Assembly (NCBI GenBank): GCA_031407765.1
Contig: JANOIR010000334.1
Location: forward strand, 1 to 8,856
Direction: 5' to 3'
Length of the DNA: 8,856 bases
From: JBDSLU01 sp031407765
Lineage (GTDB): Bacteria > Acidobacteriota > Vicinamibacteria > Vicinamibacterales > Vicinamibacteraceae
Shown piece by piece: positions 1 to 6,667 of the stretch. The translations under genes and the position numbers were made by a program. The stretch's first letter is position 1; the number at the start of each line of letters is the position of its first letter. Below the pieces are notes generated by a model. That model was not told where the DNA came from, did no database searches, and saw nothing but the letters and a program-made list of their open reading frames with translations.

Positions 1-1384
1 TGATGCGGGCGTCGTCGTTCGACGGATCGTGCCGGAGCGCGGCGATGAAGGCGCGGGCGCTCTCTTCGAGCTCGTCGGTCCGCTCGAGCATGATGCCGCG
101 GTTGTAGTGGGCACGTGAACGCTCGCCGTCCGTCTTGTAGAAGGCGGCCGATTGCGCGAAAGCCATCGCCGCGTTCTTCGGATCGTCCTGCTTCGCCATC
201 GCCACGCCGACGTTGAACCAGGCGATCGCGGCGGCGTCGGCGTCCTGCGCGGCGCGGCGATAGGCGGCGATCGCCTCGCGCGTGCGGCCCTGATCGAGCG
301 CGACGTTGCCCGCATGGATGTCATCCCACCCGTCGGCGTCAGCGCGGACCGGCACGAGCAGCACGAGGAGTGCGGCGACCGTGGCGGCCGCGATCCGGGT
401 GCGGCGCTCCGGCCACAGGCGCTCGAGCGCCAGGCAGGCGAACGCGGTGAGCAGCAGCGCCGTCCACCAGATCGTCTGCGCCGGCTGCTCGGGCGGGCGC
501 GGCGCGCGCAGGCGACCGGCGAGCCGCACCAGCGAGTGATCGTCGACGCCGGCGAGATACACGCCGCCGGTCGCGGCCGCCAGCTCACGCAGACCTTTGT
601 CCTCGAGTCTGGTGACGCGCGTCTCGGGGTTCGGCGGCGCGGTCTCGCCGAGGAGGGGACGCCGGATGGGCATGGCGATGCCCTGGACGGTGCCGACGCC
701 GACGGTGTGGACGACGACGCCGGCCTGCTTGGCCGCGGCCGCCGCCTCGGCGACGCCGGTGCCGGTGTCCTCGCCGTCGCTGACGACGATCAGCGTACGC
801 CTTGCCCGGCCTTCGCCGAACGCGGCGACGCTGCGGGCGATGGCTGGTCCCAGCACCGAACCGCCGGGGAGCGCGGCCTGCGTGGCGCCGGCTTCGTCGA
901 GGGCCAGCCGCAGCGCGCCGAGATCGGACGTCAGCGGACACGAGAGCAGCGGCTCGCCGGCAAACAGCACCAGCCCCACGGCCCGCGGCGAGGCACGATC
1001 GATCAGCCTGGCGAGCCACGCTCGCGCCGCTGCGAGCCGGCTGGGCGCGACGTCGGTGGCGTCCATGCTGCGCGAGATGTCGAGGGCGATCAGGATCGAC
1101 TCCGGCGCCTGCGTGTGGGCGGTGTCCTTGCTGTCGGCCCCGGTCAGGCCGATGACCGAGGCGGTGGCGCTGCCGGCGGCGACGGCGAGCAGGATCACCC
1201 GCACCAGCCCGCGCAGCCGCGAGCGGCGGACTGCGACCGCCGGGCCGTGCCACGCCCGCCGCGCGCCGCCGCGGCTCCACTCGCGCCAGGCCGCCAGGGC
1301 CCCGACGATCAGCGCCGCCGCCAGGCCCGCCCAGGGGCCGACCCCGGCGACCGCGACGTCGCTGAGCCACACCTGCGCGATCAC
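1..1384 (-). CDS. batB: BatB-BatC-like fusion: membrane VWA protein with C-terminal TPRs (3' end outside window)
   Basis: The frame is open from a GTG at 1384 to the left edge (461 codons, no stop), so the C-terminus is missing. Seen: membrane segments at about residues 17-32 and 60-80 separated by an Arg-rich loop. A VWA domain follows, with the metal-site motif DISRS at 102-106, then VAPSRL just after it and LIVVSDGEDTG further on. Two more hydrophobic segments lie at about 306-323 and 331-346. About three TPR-like units cover roughly 354-457 (for example the helix pair around REAIAAYRRAAQ). Family knowledge: BatB carries VWA and BatC carries TPRs in aerotolerance operons, often as separate genes. 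Positive-inside charges place VWA and TPRs outside the cytoplasm (inference). The GTG overlaps the batA stop as GTGA, and a GAGGG lies 7 nt upstream, which decides the start. The usual MIDAS Thr position appears to be Ser (GGSVLG), a conservative change. The last hydrophobic stretch, preceded by RRTR and followed by VRADADG, resembles a signal peptide. Confidence 0.88.
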   Translation of the reverse strand, partial: MIAQVWLSDVAVAGVGPWAGLAAALIVGALAAWREWSRGGARRAWHGPAVAVRRSRLRGLVRVILLAVAAGSATASVIGLTGADSKDTAHTQAPESILIALDISRSMDATDVAPSRLAAARAWLARLIDRASPRAVGLVLFAGEPLLSCPLTSDLGALRLALDEAGATQAALPGGSVLGPAIARSVAAFGEGRARRTLIVVSDGEDTGTGVAEAAAAAKQAGVVVHTVGVGTVQGIAMPIRRPLLGETAPPNPETRVTRLEDKGLRELAAATGGVYLAGVDDHSLVRLAGRLRAPRPPEQPAQTIWWTALLLTAFACLALERLWPERRTRIAAATVAALLVLLVPVRADADGWDDIHAGNVALDQGRTREAIAAYRRAAQDADAAAIAWFNVGVAMAKQDDPKNAAMAFAQSAAFYKTDGERSRAHYNRGIMLERTDELEESARAFIAALRHDPSNDDARI

Positions 1385-2370
1385 AGGTAGTCCCTCAGCC
1401 AGAGCCGCGAGATCGCCAACTCGAGGATCAAGGCGATCGTCGCGGCGGCGCCGAGCCACGCGCCGATGGGCGCCGTCGTGCGGCTGGTGACGACGCGCTC
1501 GGCCGGCTCGATCCGATCGAGTGCCGCGGCAATCATGGCGGCGGCCTGATGGTTGGAGGCGCGCACGAACGTGCCGCCGCCGGCTGCGGCCACCCGCCGC
1601 AGCGACGGCTCGTCGATGCCGAGCGGAATCTCGACCATCCCCAGCTCCGTCGGGAACGGCACCAGCCCCTCGCGCCCGACGCCGACGGCCAGCACCGTCA
1701 TGCCCTGACGCGCCGCCAGCCGCGCCGCGTCCTCGGGCAGCGGGCTGCCGGTGTTGCTGGCGCCGTCGGTGACGACGACGATCGCGCCGCGCGCCGCCCG
1801 CGCCGTCTGCAGCCGCCCGAGCGCGCCGATGATGGCGACGCCGATGGCGGTGCCTTCGGCACTCTCCGCGACGGTCACCGCCTGCAGACGATCGACGACT
1901 GAGGCGTGGTCGATGGTCAGCGGGCAGGCGATCGCGTGAGCGCCGGCGAAGAGCAGCACGCCGATGCGATCGCGCGGCCGGGCCCGGACCACCGCCTGCG
2001 ATACGGCAATCGACGAGCCGAGGCGGTCCGGCGTGCCGTCGCGGGCCAGCATCGACTGCGAGACGTCCAGCAGGAGCAGCACGTCGAGACCCGGCCGGAC
2101 CGCCTCGCGCGCCGGCGTGATCCGCTCGGGGCCGGCGAGGGCGATCACGACGAGCACGAAGGCGACGGTCCGGCAGGCGCCGGGCAGCCAGCGCAGGCGC
2201 ACCCGCCACGTCGTCGGCACGGCGTCGAACCACGTCAGCGACGACACCGCCGGGAGTGGGGCGCGCCGCCAGCGGCGGACGAGCCACAGCAGCGGCGGCG
2301 CGCCGAGCAGCACCAGCCACTCCGGGTGGGCGAACGTGACGACGGCCGTAAGCCAGGCCGGCAGCGTCAC
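1381..2370 (-). CDS. batA: BatA-like membrane VWA protein
   Basis: 329 aa, a typical length for BatA. Seen: a hydrophobic segment at about 17-31 followed by RRWRR, and a second at about 68-80. The VWA domain opens with DVLLLLDVSQS, whose MIDAS motif is DVSQS at 102-106, continues with EGTAIG (MIDAS Thr) and has VVVTDGASNTG (MIDAS Asp). A final membrane segment lies at about 302-320. Family knowledge: BatA and BatB are paired VWA membrane proteins that work with a MoxR ATPase and are linked to oxidative or envelope stress tolerance in some bacteria. Positive residues after the first and before the second segment suggest a cytoplasmic loop, so the VWA domain would be extracytoplasmic (inference). 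The GTG start at 2370 overlaps the upstream stop as GTGA. A longer reading frame reaching to 3069 is open but would lie over the upstream gene and lacks family similarity. Confidence 0.92.
   Translation of the reverse strand: MTLPAWLTAVVTFAHPEWLVLLGAPPLLWLVRRWRRAPLPAVSSLTWFDAVPTTWRVRLRWLPGACRTVAFVLVVIALAGPERITPAREAVRPGLDVLLLLDVSQSMLARDGTPDRLGSSIAVSQAVVRARPRDRIGVLLFAGAHAIACPLTIDHASVVDRLQAVTVAESAEGTAIGVAIIGALGRLQTARAARGAIVVVTDGASNTGSPLPEDAARLAARQGMTVLAVGVGREGLVPFPTELGMVEIPLGIDEPSLRRVAAAGGGTFVRASNHQAAAMIAAALDRIEPAERVVTSRTTAPIGAWLGAAATIALILELAISRLWLRDYL
1392..1396 (-). promoter_or_regulatory. Shine-Dalgarno-like GAGGG for the batB-batC fusion
   Basis: GAGGG on the minus strand lies inside the last codons of batA, 7 nt upstream of the GTG at 1384. 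It supports the GTG start and reinitiation after batA. Confidence 0.5.
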
Positions 2371-3425
2371 GAGGCCCTCGCCTTCGGCGGCCGCTGGATC
2401 GCGGCGGTGGCGCCCATCGACTGCACGACCCCGCCGGCTTCGCCCAGCGTCGCCGTGTGGCGATTCGGCGTCGGCACGACGTTGCCGAAGCGGACGGCGT
2501 CGACCGCCGACAGCGACATCCGCAGCTTCGCGGCGATGCGCAGGCCATCGGCGCCGATGCGGGCGAGATGGTTGGCGAGGTCGGTCGAGGGCAGCGACGC
2601 GGTCGGGCCCGGCGCGACGCGGCCGACGCCGAGGCGCAGGATCTCGGCGGCGCGCGTATAGGCTGTGCGCGCCTCGTCGGGCGTCCGCGTCGGCGCCTCG
2701 CCGAGCTTGGCCAGCTCGCGCTGCAGTTGGCGGAAGAACGCGAGCTGCCGCCGCCGCCGCAGGGCCCGCAGCCACCACACCATCAGCGGCACCGAGGCGA
2801 GGCCGACGACCAGCGACAGGATGCCGCCGACCAGCGCGATGCGCGGCCACGGCGACTGCGGCGGCGGATCCTGACGCCCGACGATGGGCCGCAGCGGCAT
2901 GTCCGCGGTGACGACGGGCGCGGTGATCGTCGCGCTGAGGCCGGCGTCGGTCCAGTAGGCCAGCTTCTGACCGCCGGCGGCGGTGTAGTCGAGCGGAAAG
3001 CGCGGCACCCGGGGCTCGCCCTTGTCGAACGCAGCCAGTGTCACGCGCCACGTCTGGCGCCAGGCCCATTCGGTCTTCGCGATCGGCGTCGAGTCGATCG
3101 ACAACACGTCGAACTCGCCGAGGCGCTCCTCGAGCCGCGGCTGCACCGACTCGATCGGCGTCGGCGCATCGACCTCGATCGTCAGCGTCAGGCGATCGCC
3201 GATTCGGGCGCGGGTCGGCTCGAGCCGGAAGCGCACGATGAACGGCGCCGGCCCGGCGGGCACTGGCGCGGACACCTGCGGTCCGGCTTTGGCCGGTGGT
3301 GCAGCCGCCGTGGCCGCGGGCGGAGCCGCGGCCCGAGGCGCGGGCGGAGCCTCCGCGGGTCGGCGCGCCGCCGGCGCCGCCGCCTGCAGGGCCAGCACGA
3401 GCGCGGCCGTCATCGCGATCGTCAC
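2367..3425 (-). CDS. BatD-like / DUF4381-like membrane protein
   Basis: 352 aa from the GTG at 3425. An ATG at 3413 would give 348 aa. Seen: a hydrophobic N-terminus (about 5-20) consistent with a signal peptide, then an Ala/Pro-rich linker (about 21-61). A beta-rich region at about 62-170 starts FIVRFRLEPTRARIGD and is rich in W/V/L strands, as in BatD-type extracytoplasmic domains. A membrane segment at about 196-219 ends in RRRRQ, and a roughly 130-residue tail with helical stretches follows. The position between DUF58 and batA is where proteobacterial operons carry the small DUF4381 protein, and the membrane-plus-tail part looks like that family. The N-terminal half looks like BatD. I therefore read it as a compact hybrid, with the domain outside and the tail in the cytosol near MoxR (inference). 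It overlaps both neighbours by 4 nt (GTGA). No clear Shine-Dalgarno site is visible, so translation probably depends on coupling. Confidence 0.75.
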   Translation of the reverse strand: MTIAMTAALVLALQAAAPAARRPAEAPPAPRAAAPPAATAAAPPAKAGPQVSAPVPAGPAPFIVRFRLEPTRARIGDRLTLTIEVDAPTPIESVQPRLEERLGEFDVLSIDSTPIAKTEWAWRQTWRVTLAAFDKGEPRVPRFPLDYTAAGGQKLAYWTDAGLSATITAPVVTADMPLRPIVGRQDPPPQSPWPRIALVGGILSLVVGLASVPLMVWWLRALRRRRQLAFFRQLQRELAKLGEAPTRTPDEARTAYTRAAEILRLGVGRVAPGPTASLPSTDLANHLARIGADGLRIAAKLRMSLSAVDAVRFGNVVPTPNRHTATLGEAGGVVQSMGATAAIQRPPKARAS

Positions 3426-4339
3426 GCGGCGCCCCGGACGCGGCAGATGCTGGCCAGTTGGCCGATCAGCGGCCGATCGGTACGGATCGCCACCGGCACC
3501 GCGCCGGCGTCGACGAGCCGCGCCCGGATCTCGCTGCGCAGCGCCAGCGAGCGCTGCGCGTAGGCTGTGCGCACGCGCGCCGCGCTCGTATCCACCCAGC
3601 GCGTGGCGCCCGATTCGGCGTCCTGCACGCGGACGAGCCCGGCCGACGGCAGCTCGTGCTCGAATGCGCTGGTGATCGTCAGGCCGACGACGGTGTGGCG
3701 GCGCACGGCCTCGCGCACCGCAGCGTCCCACCGCGTGCCGAGGAAGTCCGAGACGATGATGAGGGCGCCCGGCGTCCGCAGGCTGCGCAGCGCCCGATGG
3801 ATGCCTTCATCGAGCGCGCCTTCGCCGGCGCGTCGCCGTCCGGCTTCGGCGGCCAAGGCAGGCGTCTCGGCGCCAGAGCGAGCGGCGAAAGCGGGCTGCT
3901 CCAACCGATGGGCGATCCGGCTCGCGTGCGCGAAGCCGCGCCTCGCGCTGAACGCCAGGCCCTTCTCGCCGCTGATGGCCATGCCGATCCGCTCGCCGTC
4001 GCGCGCCGCCACGAACGCGAAGAGCACGGCCATGGCCGCGGCGGCGTCCCATTTGTCCGGGTGCGGCCCGGTCATCGAGGCGCTGGCGTCGAGCACCAGC
4101 ATCATCGCTGTCGCGTGCTCCTGCTCGAACATTTTGAGCATCGGCCGGTTCTGGCGTGCGGTCACGTTCCAGTCGACCATCCGGATGTCGTCGCCGTACT
4201 GGTACTCGCGGTAGCCGGCGAAGTTGAGGCCGTGCCCGCGGAAGAGCGATCGATGGACGCCCGGCGTCGGCACCGAGCCCGGCCGCATGAAGCGGAAGGC
4301 CACTCGATGAGCAGACGCGCGGAGTCGGCCGATGTCCAT
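3422..4339 (-). CDS. DUF58 domain protein
   Basis: 305 aa, a normal length for the short cytosolic type of DUF58. Seen: the family signature at about 33-62, including FRGHGLNFAGYREYQ, GDDIR and VDWNVTAR. A VWA-like strand with DASAS at 84-88 follows, then LIIVSDFLG at the later acidic metal-site position. No membrane segment is apparent, so the protein is likely cytosolic. Family knowledge: DUF58 proteins are almost always encoded next to moxR and are presumed partners or clients of the ATPase. The exact biochemical role is not established. An in-frame TGA sits directly before the ATG at 4339, so the gene cannot start further upstream. The bases before the ATG read CCTCCTGA, which is not a Shine-Dalgarno site. 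The nearest GGAGG (4361-4365) is 21 nt away, at the foot of the upstream hairpin repeat. The 3' end overlaps the next gene as GTGA. Confidence 0.95.
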   Translation of the reverse strand: MDIGRLRASAHRVAFRFMRPGSVPTPGVHRSLFRGHGLNFAGYREYQYGDDIRMVDWNVTARQNRPMLKMFEQEHATAMMLVLDASASMTGPHPDKWDAAAAMAVLFAFVAARDGERIGMAISGEKGLAFSARRGFAHASRIAHRLEQPAFAARSGAETPALAAEAGRRRAGEGALDEGIHRALRSLRTPGALIIVSDFLGTRWDAAVREAVRRHTVVGLTITSAFEHELPSAGLVRVQDAESGATRWVDTSAARVRTAYAQRSLALRSEIRARLVDAGAVPVAIRTDRPLIGQLASICRVRGAA

Positions 4340-4358
4340 TCAGGAGGCGCTCACCGAG

Positions 4359-4520
4359 AACCTCCAACTACCAACCGCCAACTTCCAAGGAACTCCCAAC
4401 ACCCAACTTCCAACGGTCACGGGCAGGCGGCTGTGGGGCATGGCCATTGGGAGTTTGGGGCTGACTTGGGAGTTGGGAGTTGAGAGTGCCTTGGAGGTTG
4501 GAGATTGGAAGTTGGGAGTT
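4359..4520. repeat. Heptanucleotide-built inverted repeat (large imperfect hairpin) between moxR and the DUF58 gene
   Basis: This fills most of the 193-bp gap 4340-4532. The left arm, 4359-4414, reads on the plus strand as units AACCTCC, AACTACC, AACCGCC, AACTTCC, then a 4-nt break AAGG, then AACTCCC, AACACCC, AACTTCC. The right arm, 4465-4520, read on the minus strand gives AACTCCC, AACTTCC, AATCTCC, AACCTCC, AAGG, then CACTCTC, AACTCCC, AACTCCC. By hand alignment the 56-nt arms match without gaps at about 45 positions, and the AAGG break falls at the same place in both. The loop is about 50 nt and contains one more unit (around 4446-4460). The purine/pyrimidine asymmetry and 7-nt period are unlike the coding sequence. 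It resembles dispersed heptamer repeats known in other bacteria, such as the STRR sequences of cyanobacteria. There is no U-tract, so it is not a typical intrinsic terminator. Confidence 0.9.
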
Positions 4521-4532
4521 GATGTGCGGCCG

Positions 4533-5534
4533 TCACGGTACAGGCACAGCCGCCAATATCTTCGCCACCACTTCGTCGGCCGAGACATTATCCGCCTCGG
4601 CGTCATAGCTCAGGATCAGGCGGTGGCGCAGCACGTCCATCGCCACCTCCTTCACGTCCTCGGGCAGCACGTAGGCCCGGCCGGCGAGCGCGGCGGTGGC
4701 CCGTGCCGCCTGGGTGAAGTGGACCGCGGCGCGCGGCGAGGCGCCGAAGCGGACCAGCGGCGCGACGTCCTTCAGCTTGAAGGCGGACGGATCGCGCGTG
4801 GCGCGCACCAGGTCGAGGACGTAGGCGAGGACTTTCTGATCGGCGAACACTTCGACGAGCGAAGCTCGCGCCGCCATCAGCTCCTGCGCCGTGACCACCG
4901 CCTCGATGCGGGGCGAGGCGGTCTCGGCGTTGACCTGGCGGGTGAGGATCTGGAGCTCCTCCTCGCGCGAGGGATAGGTGACGCGGACCTGGAAGAGGAA
5001 GCGGTCGAGCTGCGCCTCGGGCAGCGGGAAGGTGCCTTCGTGCTCGACCGGGTTCTGCGTCGCCAGCACCAGGAACGGCTCGTCGAGCCGGTGCGACTCG
5101 GGGCCGATGGTCACCGAGCGCTCCTGCATCGCCTCGAGCAGCGCGCTCTGGACCTTGGCCGGGGCGCGGTTGATCTCGTCGGCGAGGACGATGTTGGCGA
5201 AGATCGGGCCTTTGTGGACCGCGAACTCCAGCGTCCGCGGGTTGTAGACCATGGTGCCGATCAGGTCGGCGGGGAGCAGGTCCGGGGTGAACTGCAGCCG
5301 TTGGAACGACAGGTGGCAGGCCTGCGACAGGGTCTTGACGATCAGCGTCTTGGCGAGGCCGGGCAGGCCTTCGAGCAGCACATGGCCGCCGGCGAGGAGC
5401 GCCACCGTGAGGCGGTGCACCAGCTGCTGCTGGCCGACCACCTGGCGGGCGATCTGGCCGGCGAGCGCGTGCGCCCACGGCATCGGCGCCATGGCGCGAT
5501 CGCGCCCAGGTCCTGCGTCATTGCGAACGGTCAT
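4533..5534 (-). CDS. moxR: MoxR-family AAA+ ATPase
   Basis: 333 aa, the usual MoxR size. Seen: Walker A GLPGLAKT (about 56-63), the MoxR-typical FTPDLLPADLIG (82-93), Walker B IVLADEINR (115-123) followed by APAKVQSALLEAMQE, sensor-1 LATQNP (157-162) and the arginine-bearing LPEAQLDRF (171-179). The C-terminal lid follows, with SPRAAVHF and AYVLPEDVKEVAMDVLRHR. All core ATPase residues are present. Family knowledge: MoxR proteins are cytosolic hexameric chaperone-like ATPases that act on VWA-containing partners, here DUF58, BatA and BatB. The ATG at 5534 overlaps the WD40 stop as ATGA and has an AGGAG 11 nt upstream. A second Met at residue 15 is possible but less well placed. The frame stays open upstream to 5972, but that stretch is the reverse reading of the WD40 gene and is not counted. 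Confidence 0.96.
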   Translation of the reverse strand: MTVRNDAGPGRDRAMAPMPWAHALAGQIARQVVGQQQLVHRLTVALLAGGHVLLEGLPGLAKTLIVKTLSQACHLSFQRLQFTPDLLPADLIGTMVYNPRTLEFAVHKGPIFANIVLADEINRAPAKVQSALLEAMQERSVTIGPESHRLDEPFLVLATQNPVEHEGTFPLPEAQLDRFLFQVRVTYPSREEELQILTRQVNAETASPRIEAVVTAQELMAARASLVEVFADQKVLAYVLDLVRATRDPSAFKLKDVAPLVRFGASPRAAVHFTQAARATAALAGRAYVLPEDVKEVAMDVLRHRLILSYDAEADNVSADEVVAKILAAVPVP

Positions 5535-6667
5535 GGCGATTTTGGCTCCTGAGCATCCCGGGCGGCGAGTTCCCAGACGCGGACGGTGCGATCGGTACCG
5601 GCCGAGACGAGCCGCTTGCCGCCCGGCGCGAACGTCAGGGCGGTGACGCCGCCAGCGTGGCCCTCGAGCCGCGCCAGCTCGAGGGCGCTGATGACGTCGA
5701 TGACGCGGATCGAGGTGGCATCGCCGGCGACCGCAAGGGTGCGGCAGTCGTCGGCAAGCGCGAAGTGCGTGGCGTTGCGGATGGTCCGGAAGGCGACGCC
5801 GGTCTCGGGATCCCAGAGAATGACGGCGCGCGCTGGCGAGGTGCCGGTCACGCCGGCGCCGTCGCCGCTGGTCGCGAGCAGGCGGCCGGTCCGGGCGAAG
5901 GCCACGGTGCGGACGGTGGTGCCGGGCCCATGGCCGACGAACGAGCGGATCTTCGCGCCGCTCGCCTTCCACAGGGTGAGGGTGCCGTCCTCGCCGCCCG
6001 AGAGCACCGTCTGGCCGTCGGGCGAGATGGCGAGCGCGGCGGCCTGATTCGGTGCGTCGACGCTGACCACGCGCCGCGCCTCATCCAGGCGCCACAGCGA
6101 GAAGCCTTTGCTGAGGCCCTCGGCGGTCGTCTCCTGGGCCAGCGCCAGCGTGCTGTCCTCGGACACCGTGCGGAACACCAGGCCGATGTCGCCCGAGAGC
6201 TGCGTCCGCTCGGTGCCGCTCGCGAGATCCCAGATGCGCAGCGAATCGTCTTCCGGCCCGGCCGCGGAGATGGCCGTGGCGGCGTCCCGGCCGAAGGCGA
6301 CGGCGAGGATGTCGCTCTTGTCGCCGTGGCCGGTGAAGCGGCTGACGGGCTGTCCGTGTTCGATGTCCCAGACGCGGATGGCACCGTCGCCGTGCCCGCC
6401 GCCCGAGAGGGCGCGCGTACCGTCGCGCGAGACCGCGAGGCTGACGGGCGCTGCGCTGTGACCGGCCAGCGTCCACAGGAGCCGCGCTCCACTCGTAGCG
6501 GGAGCGGTGGTGGACGCCGCCGGCGGGCTGGCAGGCCCGCCGGCCGGTGCGGCGGGGGCCGCCTGCCCGAACGGCGAGCGTCCCAGCCAGAGCAGCCATC
6601 CCCCGACACCGCCGGCGAGCACCACCACCGCGACGGCGGCGGCGGCGATCACGAGGCGTCGGGTCAT
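5531..6667 (-). CDS. Membrane-anchored seven-bladed WD40 beta-propeller protein
   Basis: 378 aa. Seen: MTRRL, then one membrane segment (about 6-28), a short Ala/Pro/Ser linker (36-60) and WD-type repeats to the C-terminus. Blade ends can be read at W100-D101, W146-D147, W192-R193, W233-K234, W285-D286, I323-D324 and W365-E366. That makes seven, enough for one closed propeller. The GH dipeptides that usually open a unit are at 69-70, 113-114, 245-246 and 336-337. Blades 3 and 6 are degenerate. Charged residues at the N-terminus suggest an inside N-terminus and a propeller outside the cytoplasm (inference). WD40 propellers are non-catalytic protein-binding platforms. The partners here are likely the lipoprotein or the Bat VWA domains, though this is not shown. 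The ATG at 6667 overlaps the lipoprotein stop as ATGA. The frame continues open to 6895, but only as a reversed reading of the lipoprotein gene. The stop overlaps moxR as ATGA. Confidence 0.9.
   Translation of the reverse strand: MTRRLVIAAAAVAVVVLAGGVGGWLLWLGRSPFGQAAPAAPAGGPASPPAASTTAPATSGARLLWTLAGHSAAPVSLAVSRDGTRALSGGGHGDGAIRVWDIEHGQPVSRFTGHGDKSDILAVAFGRDAATAISAAGPEDDSLRIWDLASGTERTQLSGDIGLVFRTVSEDSTLALAQETTAEGLSKGFSLWRLDEARRVVSVDAPNQAAALAISPDGQTVLSGGEDGTLTLWKASGAKIRSFVGHGPGTTVRTVAFARTGRLLATSGDGAGVTGTSPARAVILWDPETGVAFRTIRNATHFALADDCRTLAVAGDATSIRVIDVISALELARLEGHAGGVTALTFAPGGKRLVSAGTDRTVRVWELAARDAQEPKSP
5546..5550 (-). promoter_or_regulatory. Shine-Dalgarno-like AGGAG for moxR
   Basis: AGGAG on the minus strand lies inside the end of the WD40 gene, 11 nt before the ATG at 5534. 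It supports that start over the later Met codons. Confidence 0.45.

Noticed and set aside
152..1390. Long plus-strand open frame opposite the batB-batC fusion
   Set aside because: It is the exact codon-for-codon reverse of the fusion gene's frame. It is rich in Arg/Gly/Asp with no domain, as expected from GC-rich antisense.
3296..4483. Long plus-strand open frame over the DUF58 and BatD-like genes
   Set aside because: Its sequence is low in complexity, it lies opposite two recognised families, and its end is just the heptad repeat translated.
4359..4520. CRISPR array or intrinsic terminator
   Set aside because: The period is 7 nt and degenerate, without spacers, so it is not CRISPR. No U-tract follows either arm, so it is not a standard intrinsic terminator.
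4340..4606. Small minus-strand frame across the moxR-DUF58 gap (about 88 codons)
   Set aside because: Its residues come from translating heptad units and it overlaps the end of moxR out of frame. There is no ribosome site.
5535..5972. Extended moxR start up to 5972
   Set aside because: The added residues are Arg-rich antisense-type sequence lying over the WD40 gene. The ATGA overlap and AGGAG favour 5534.
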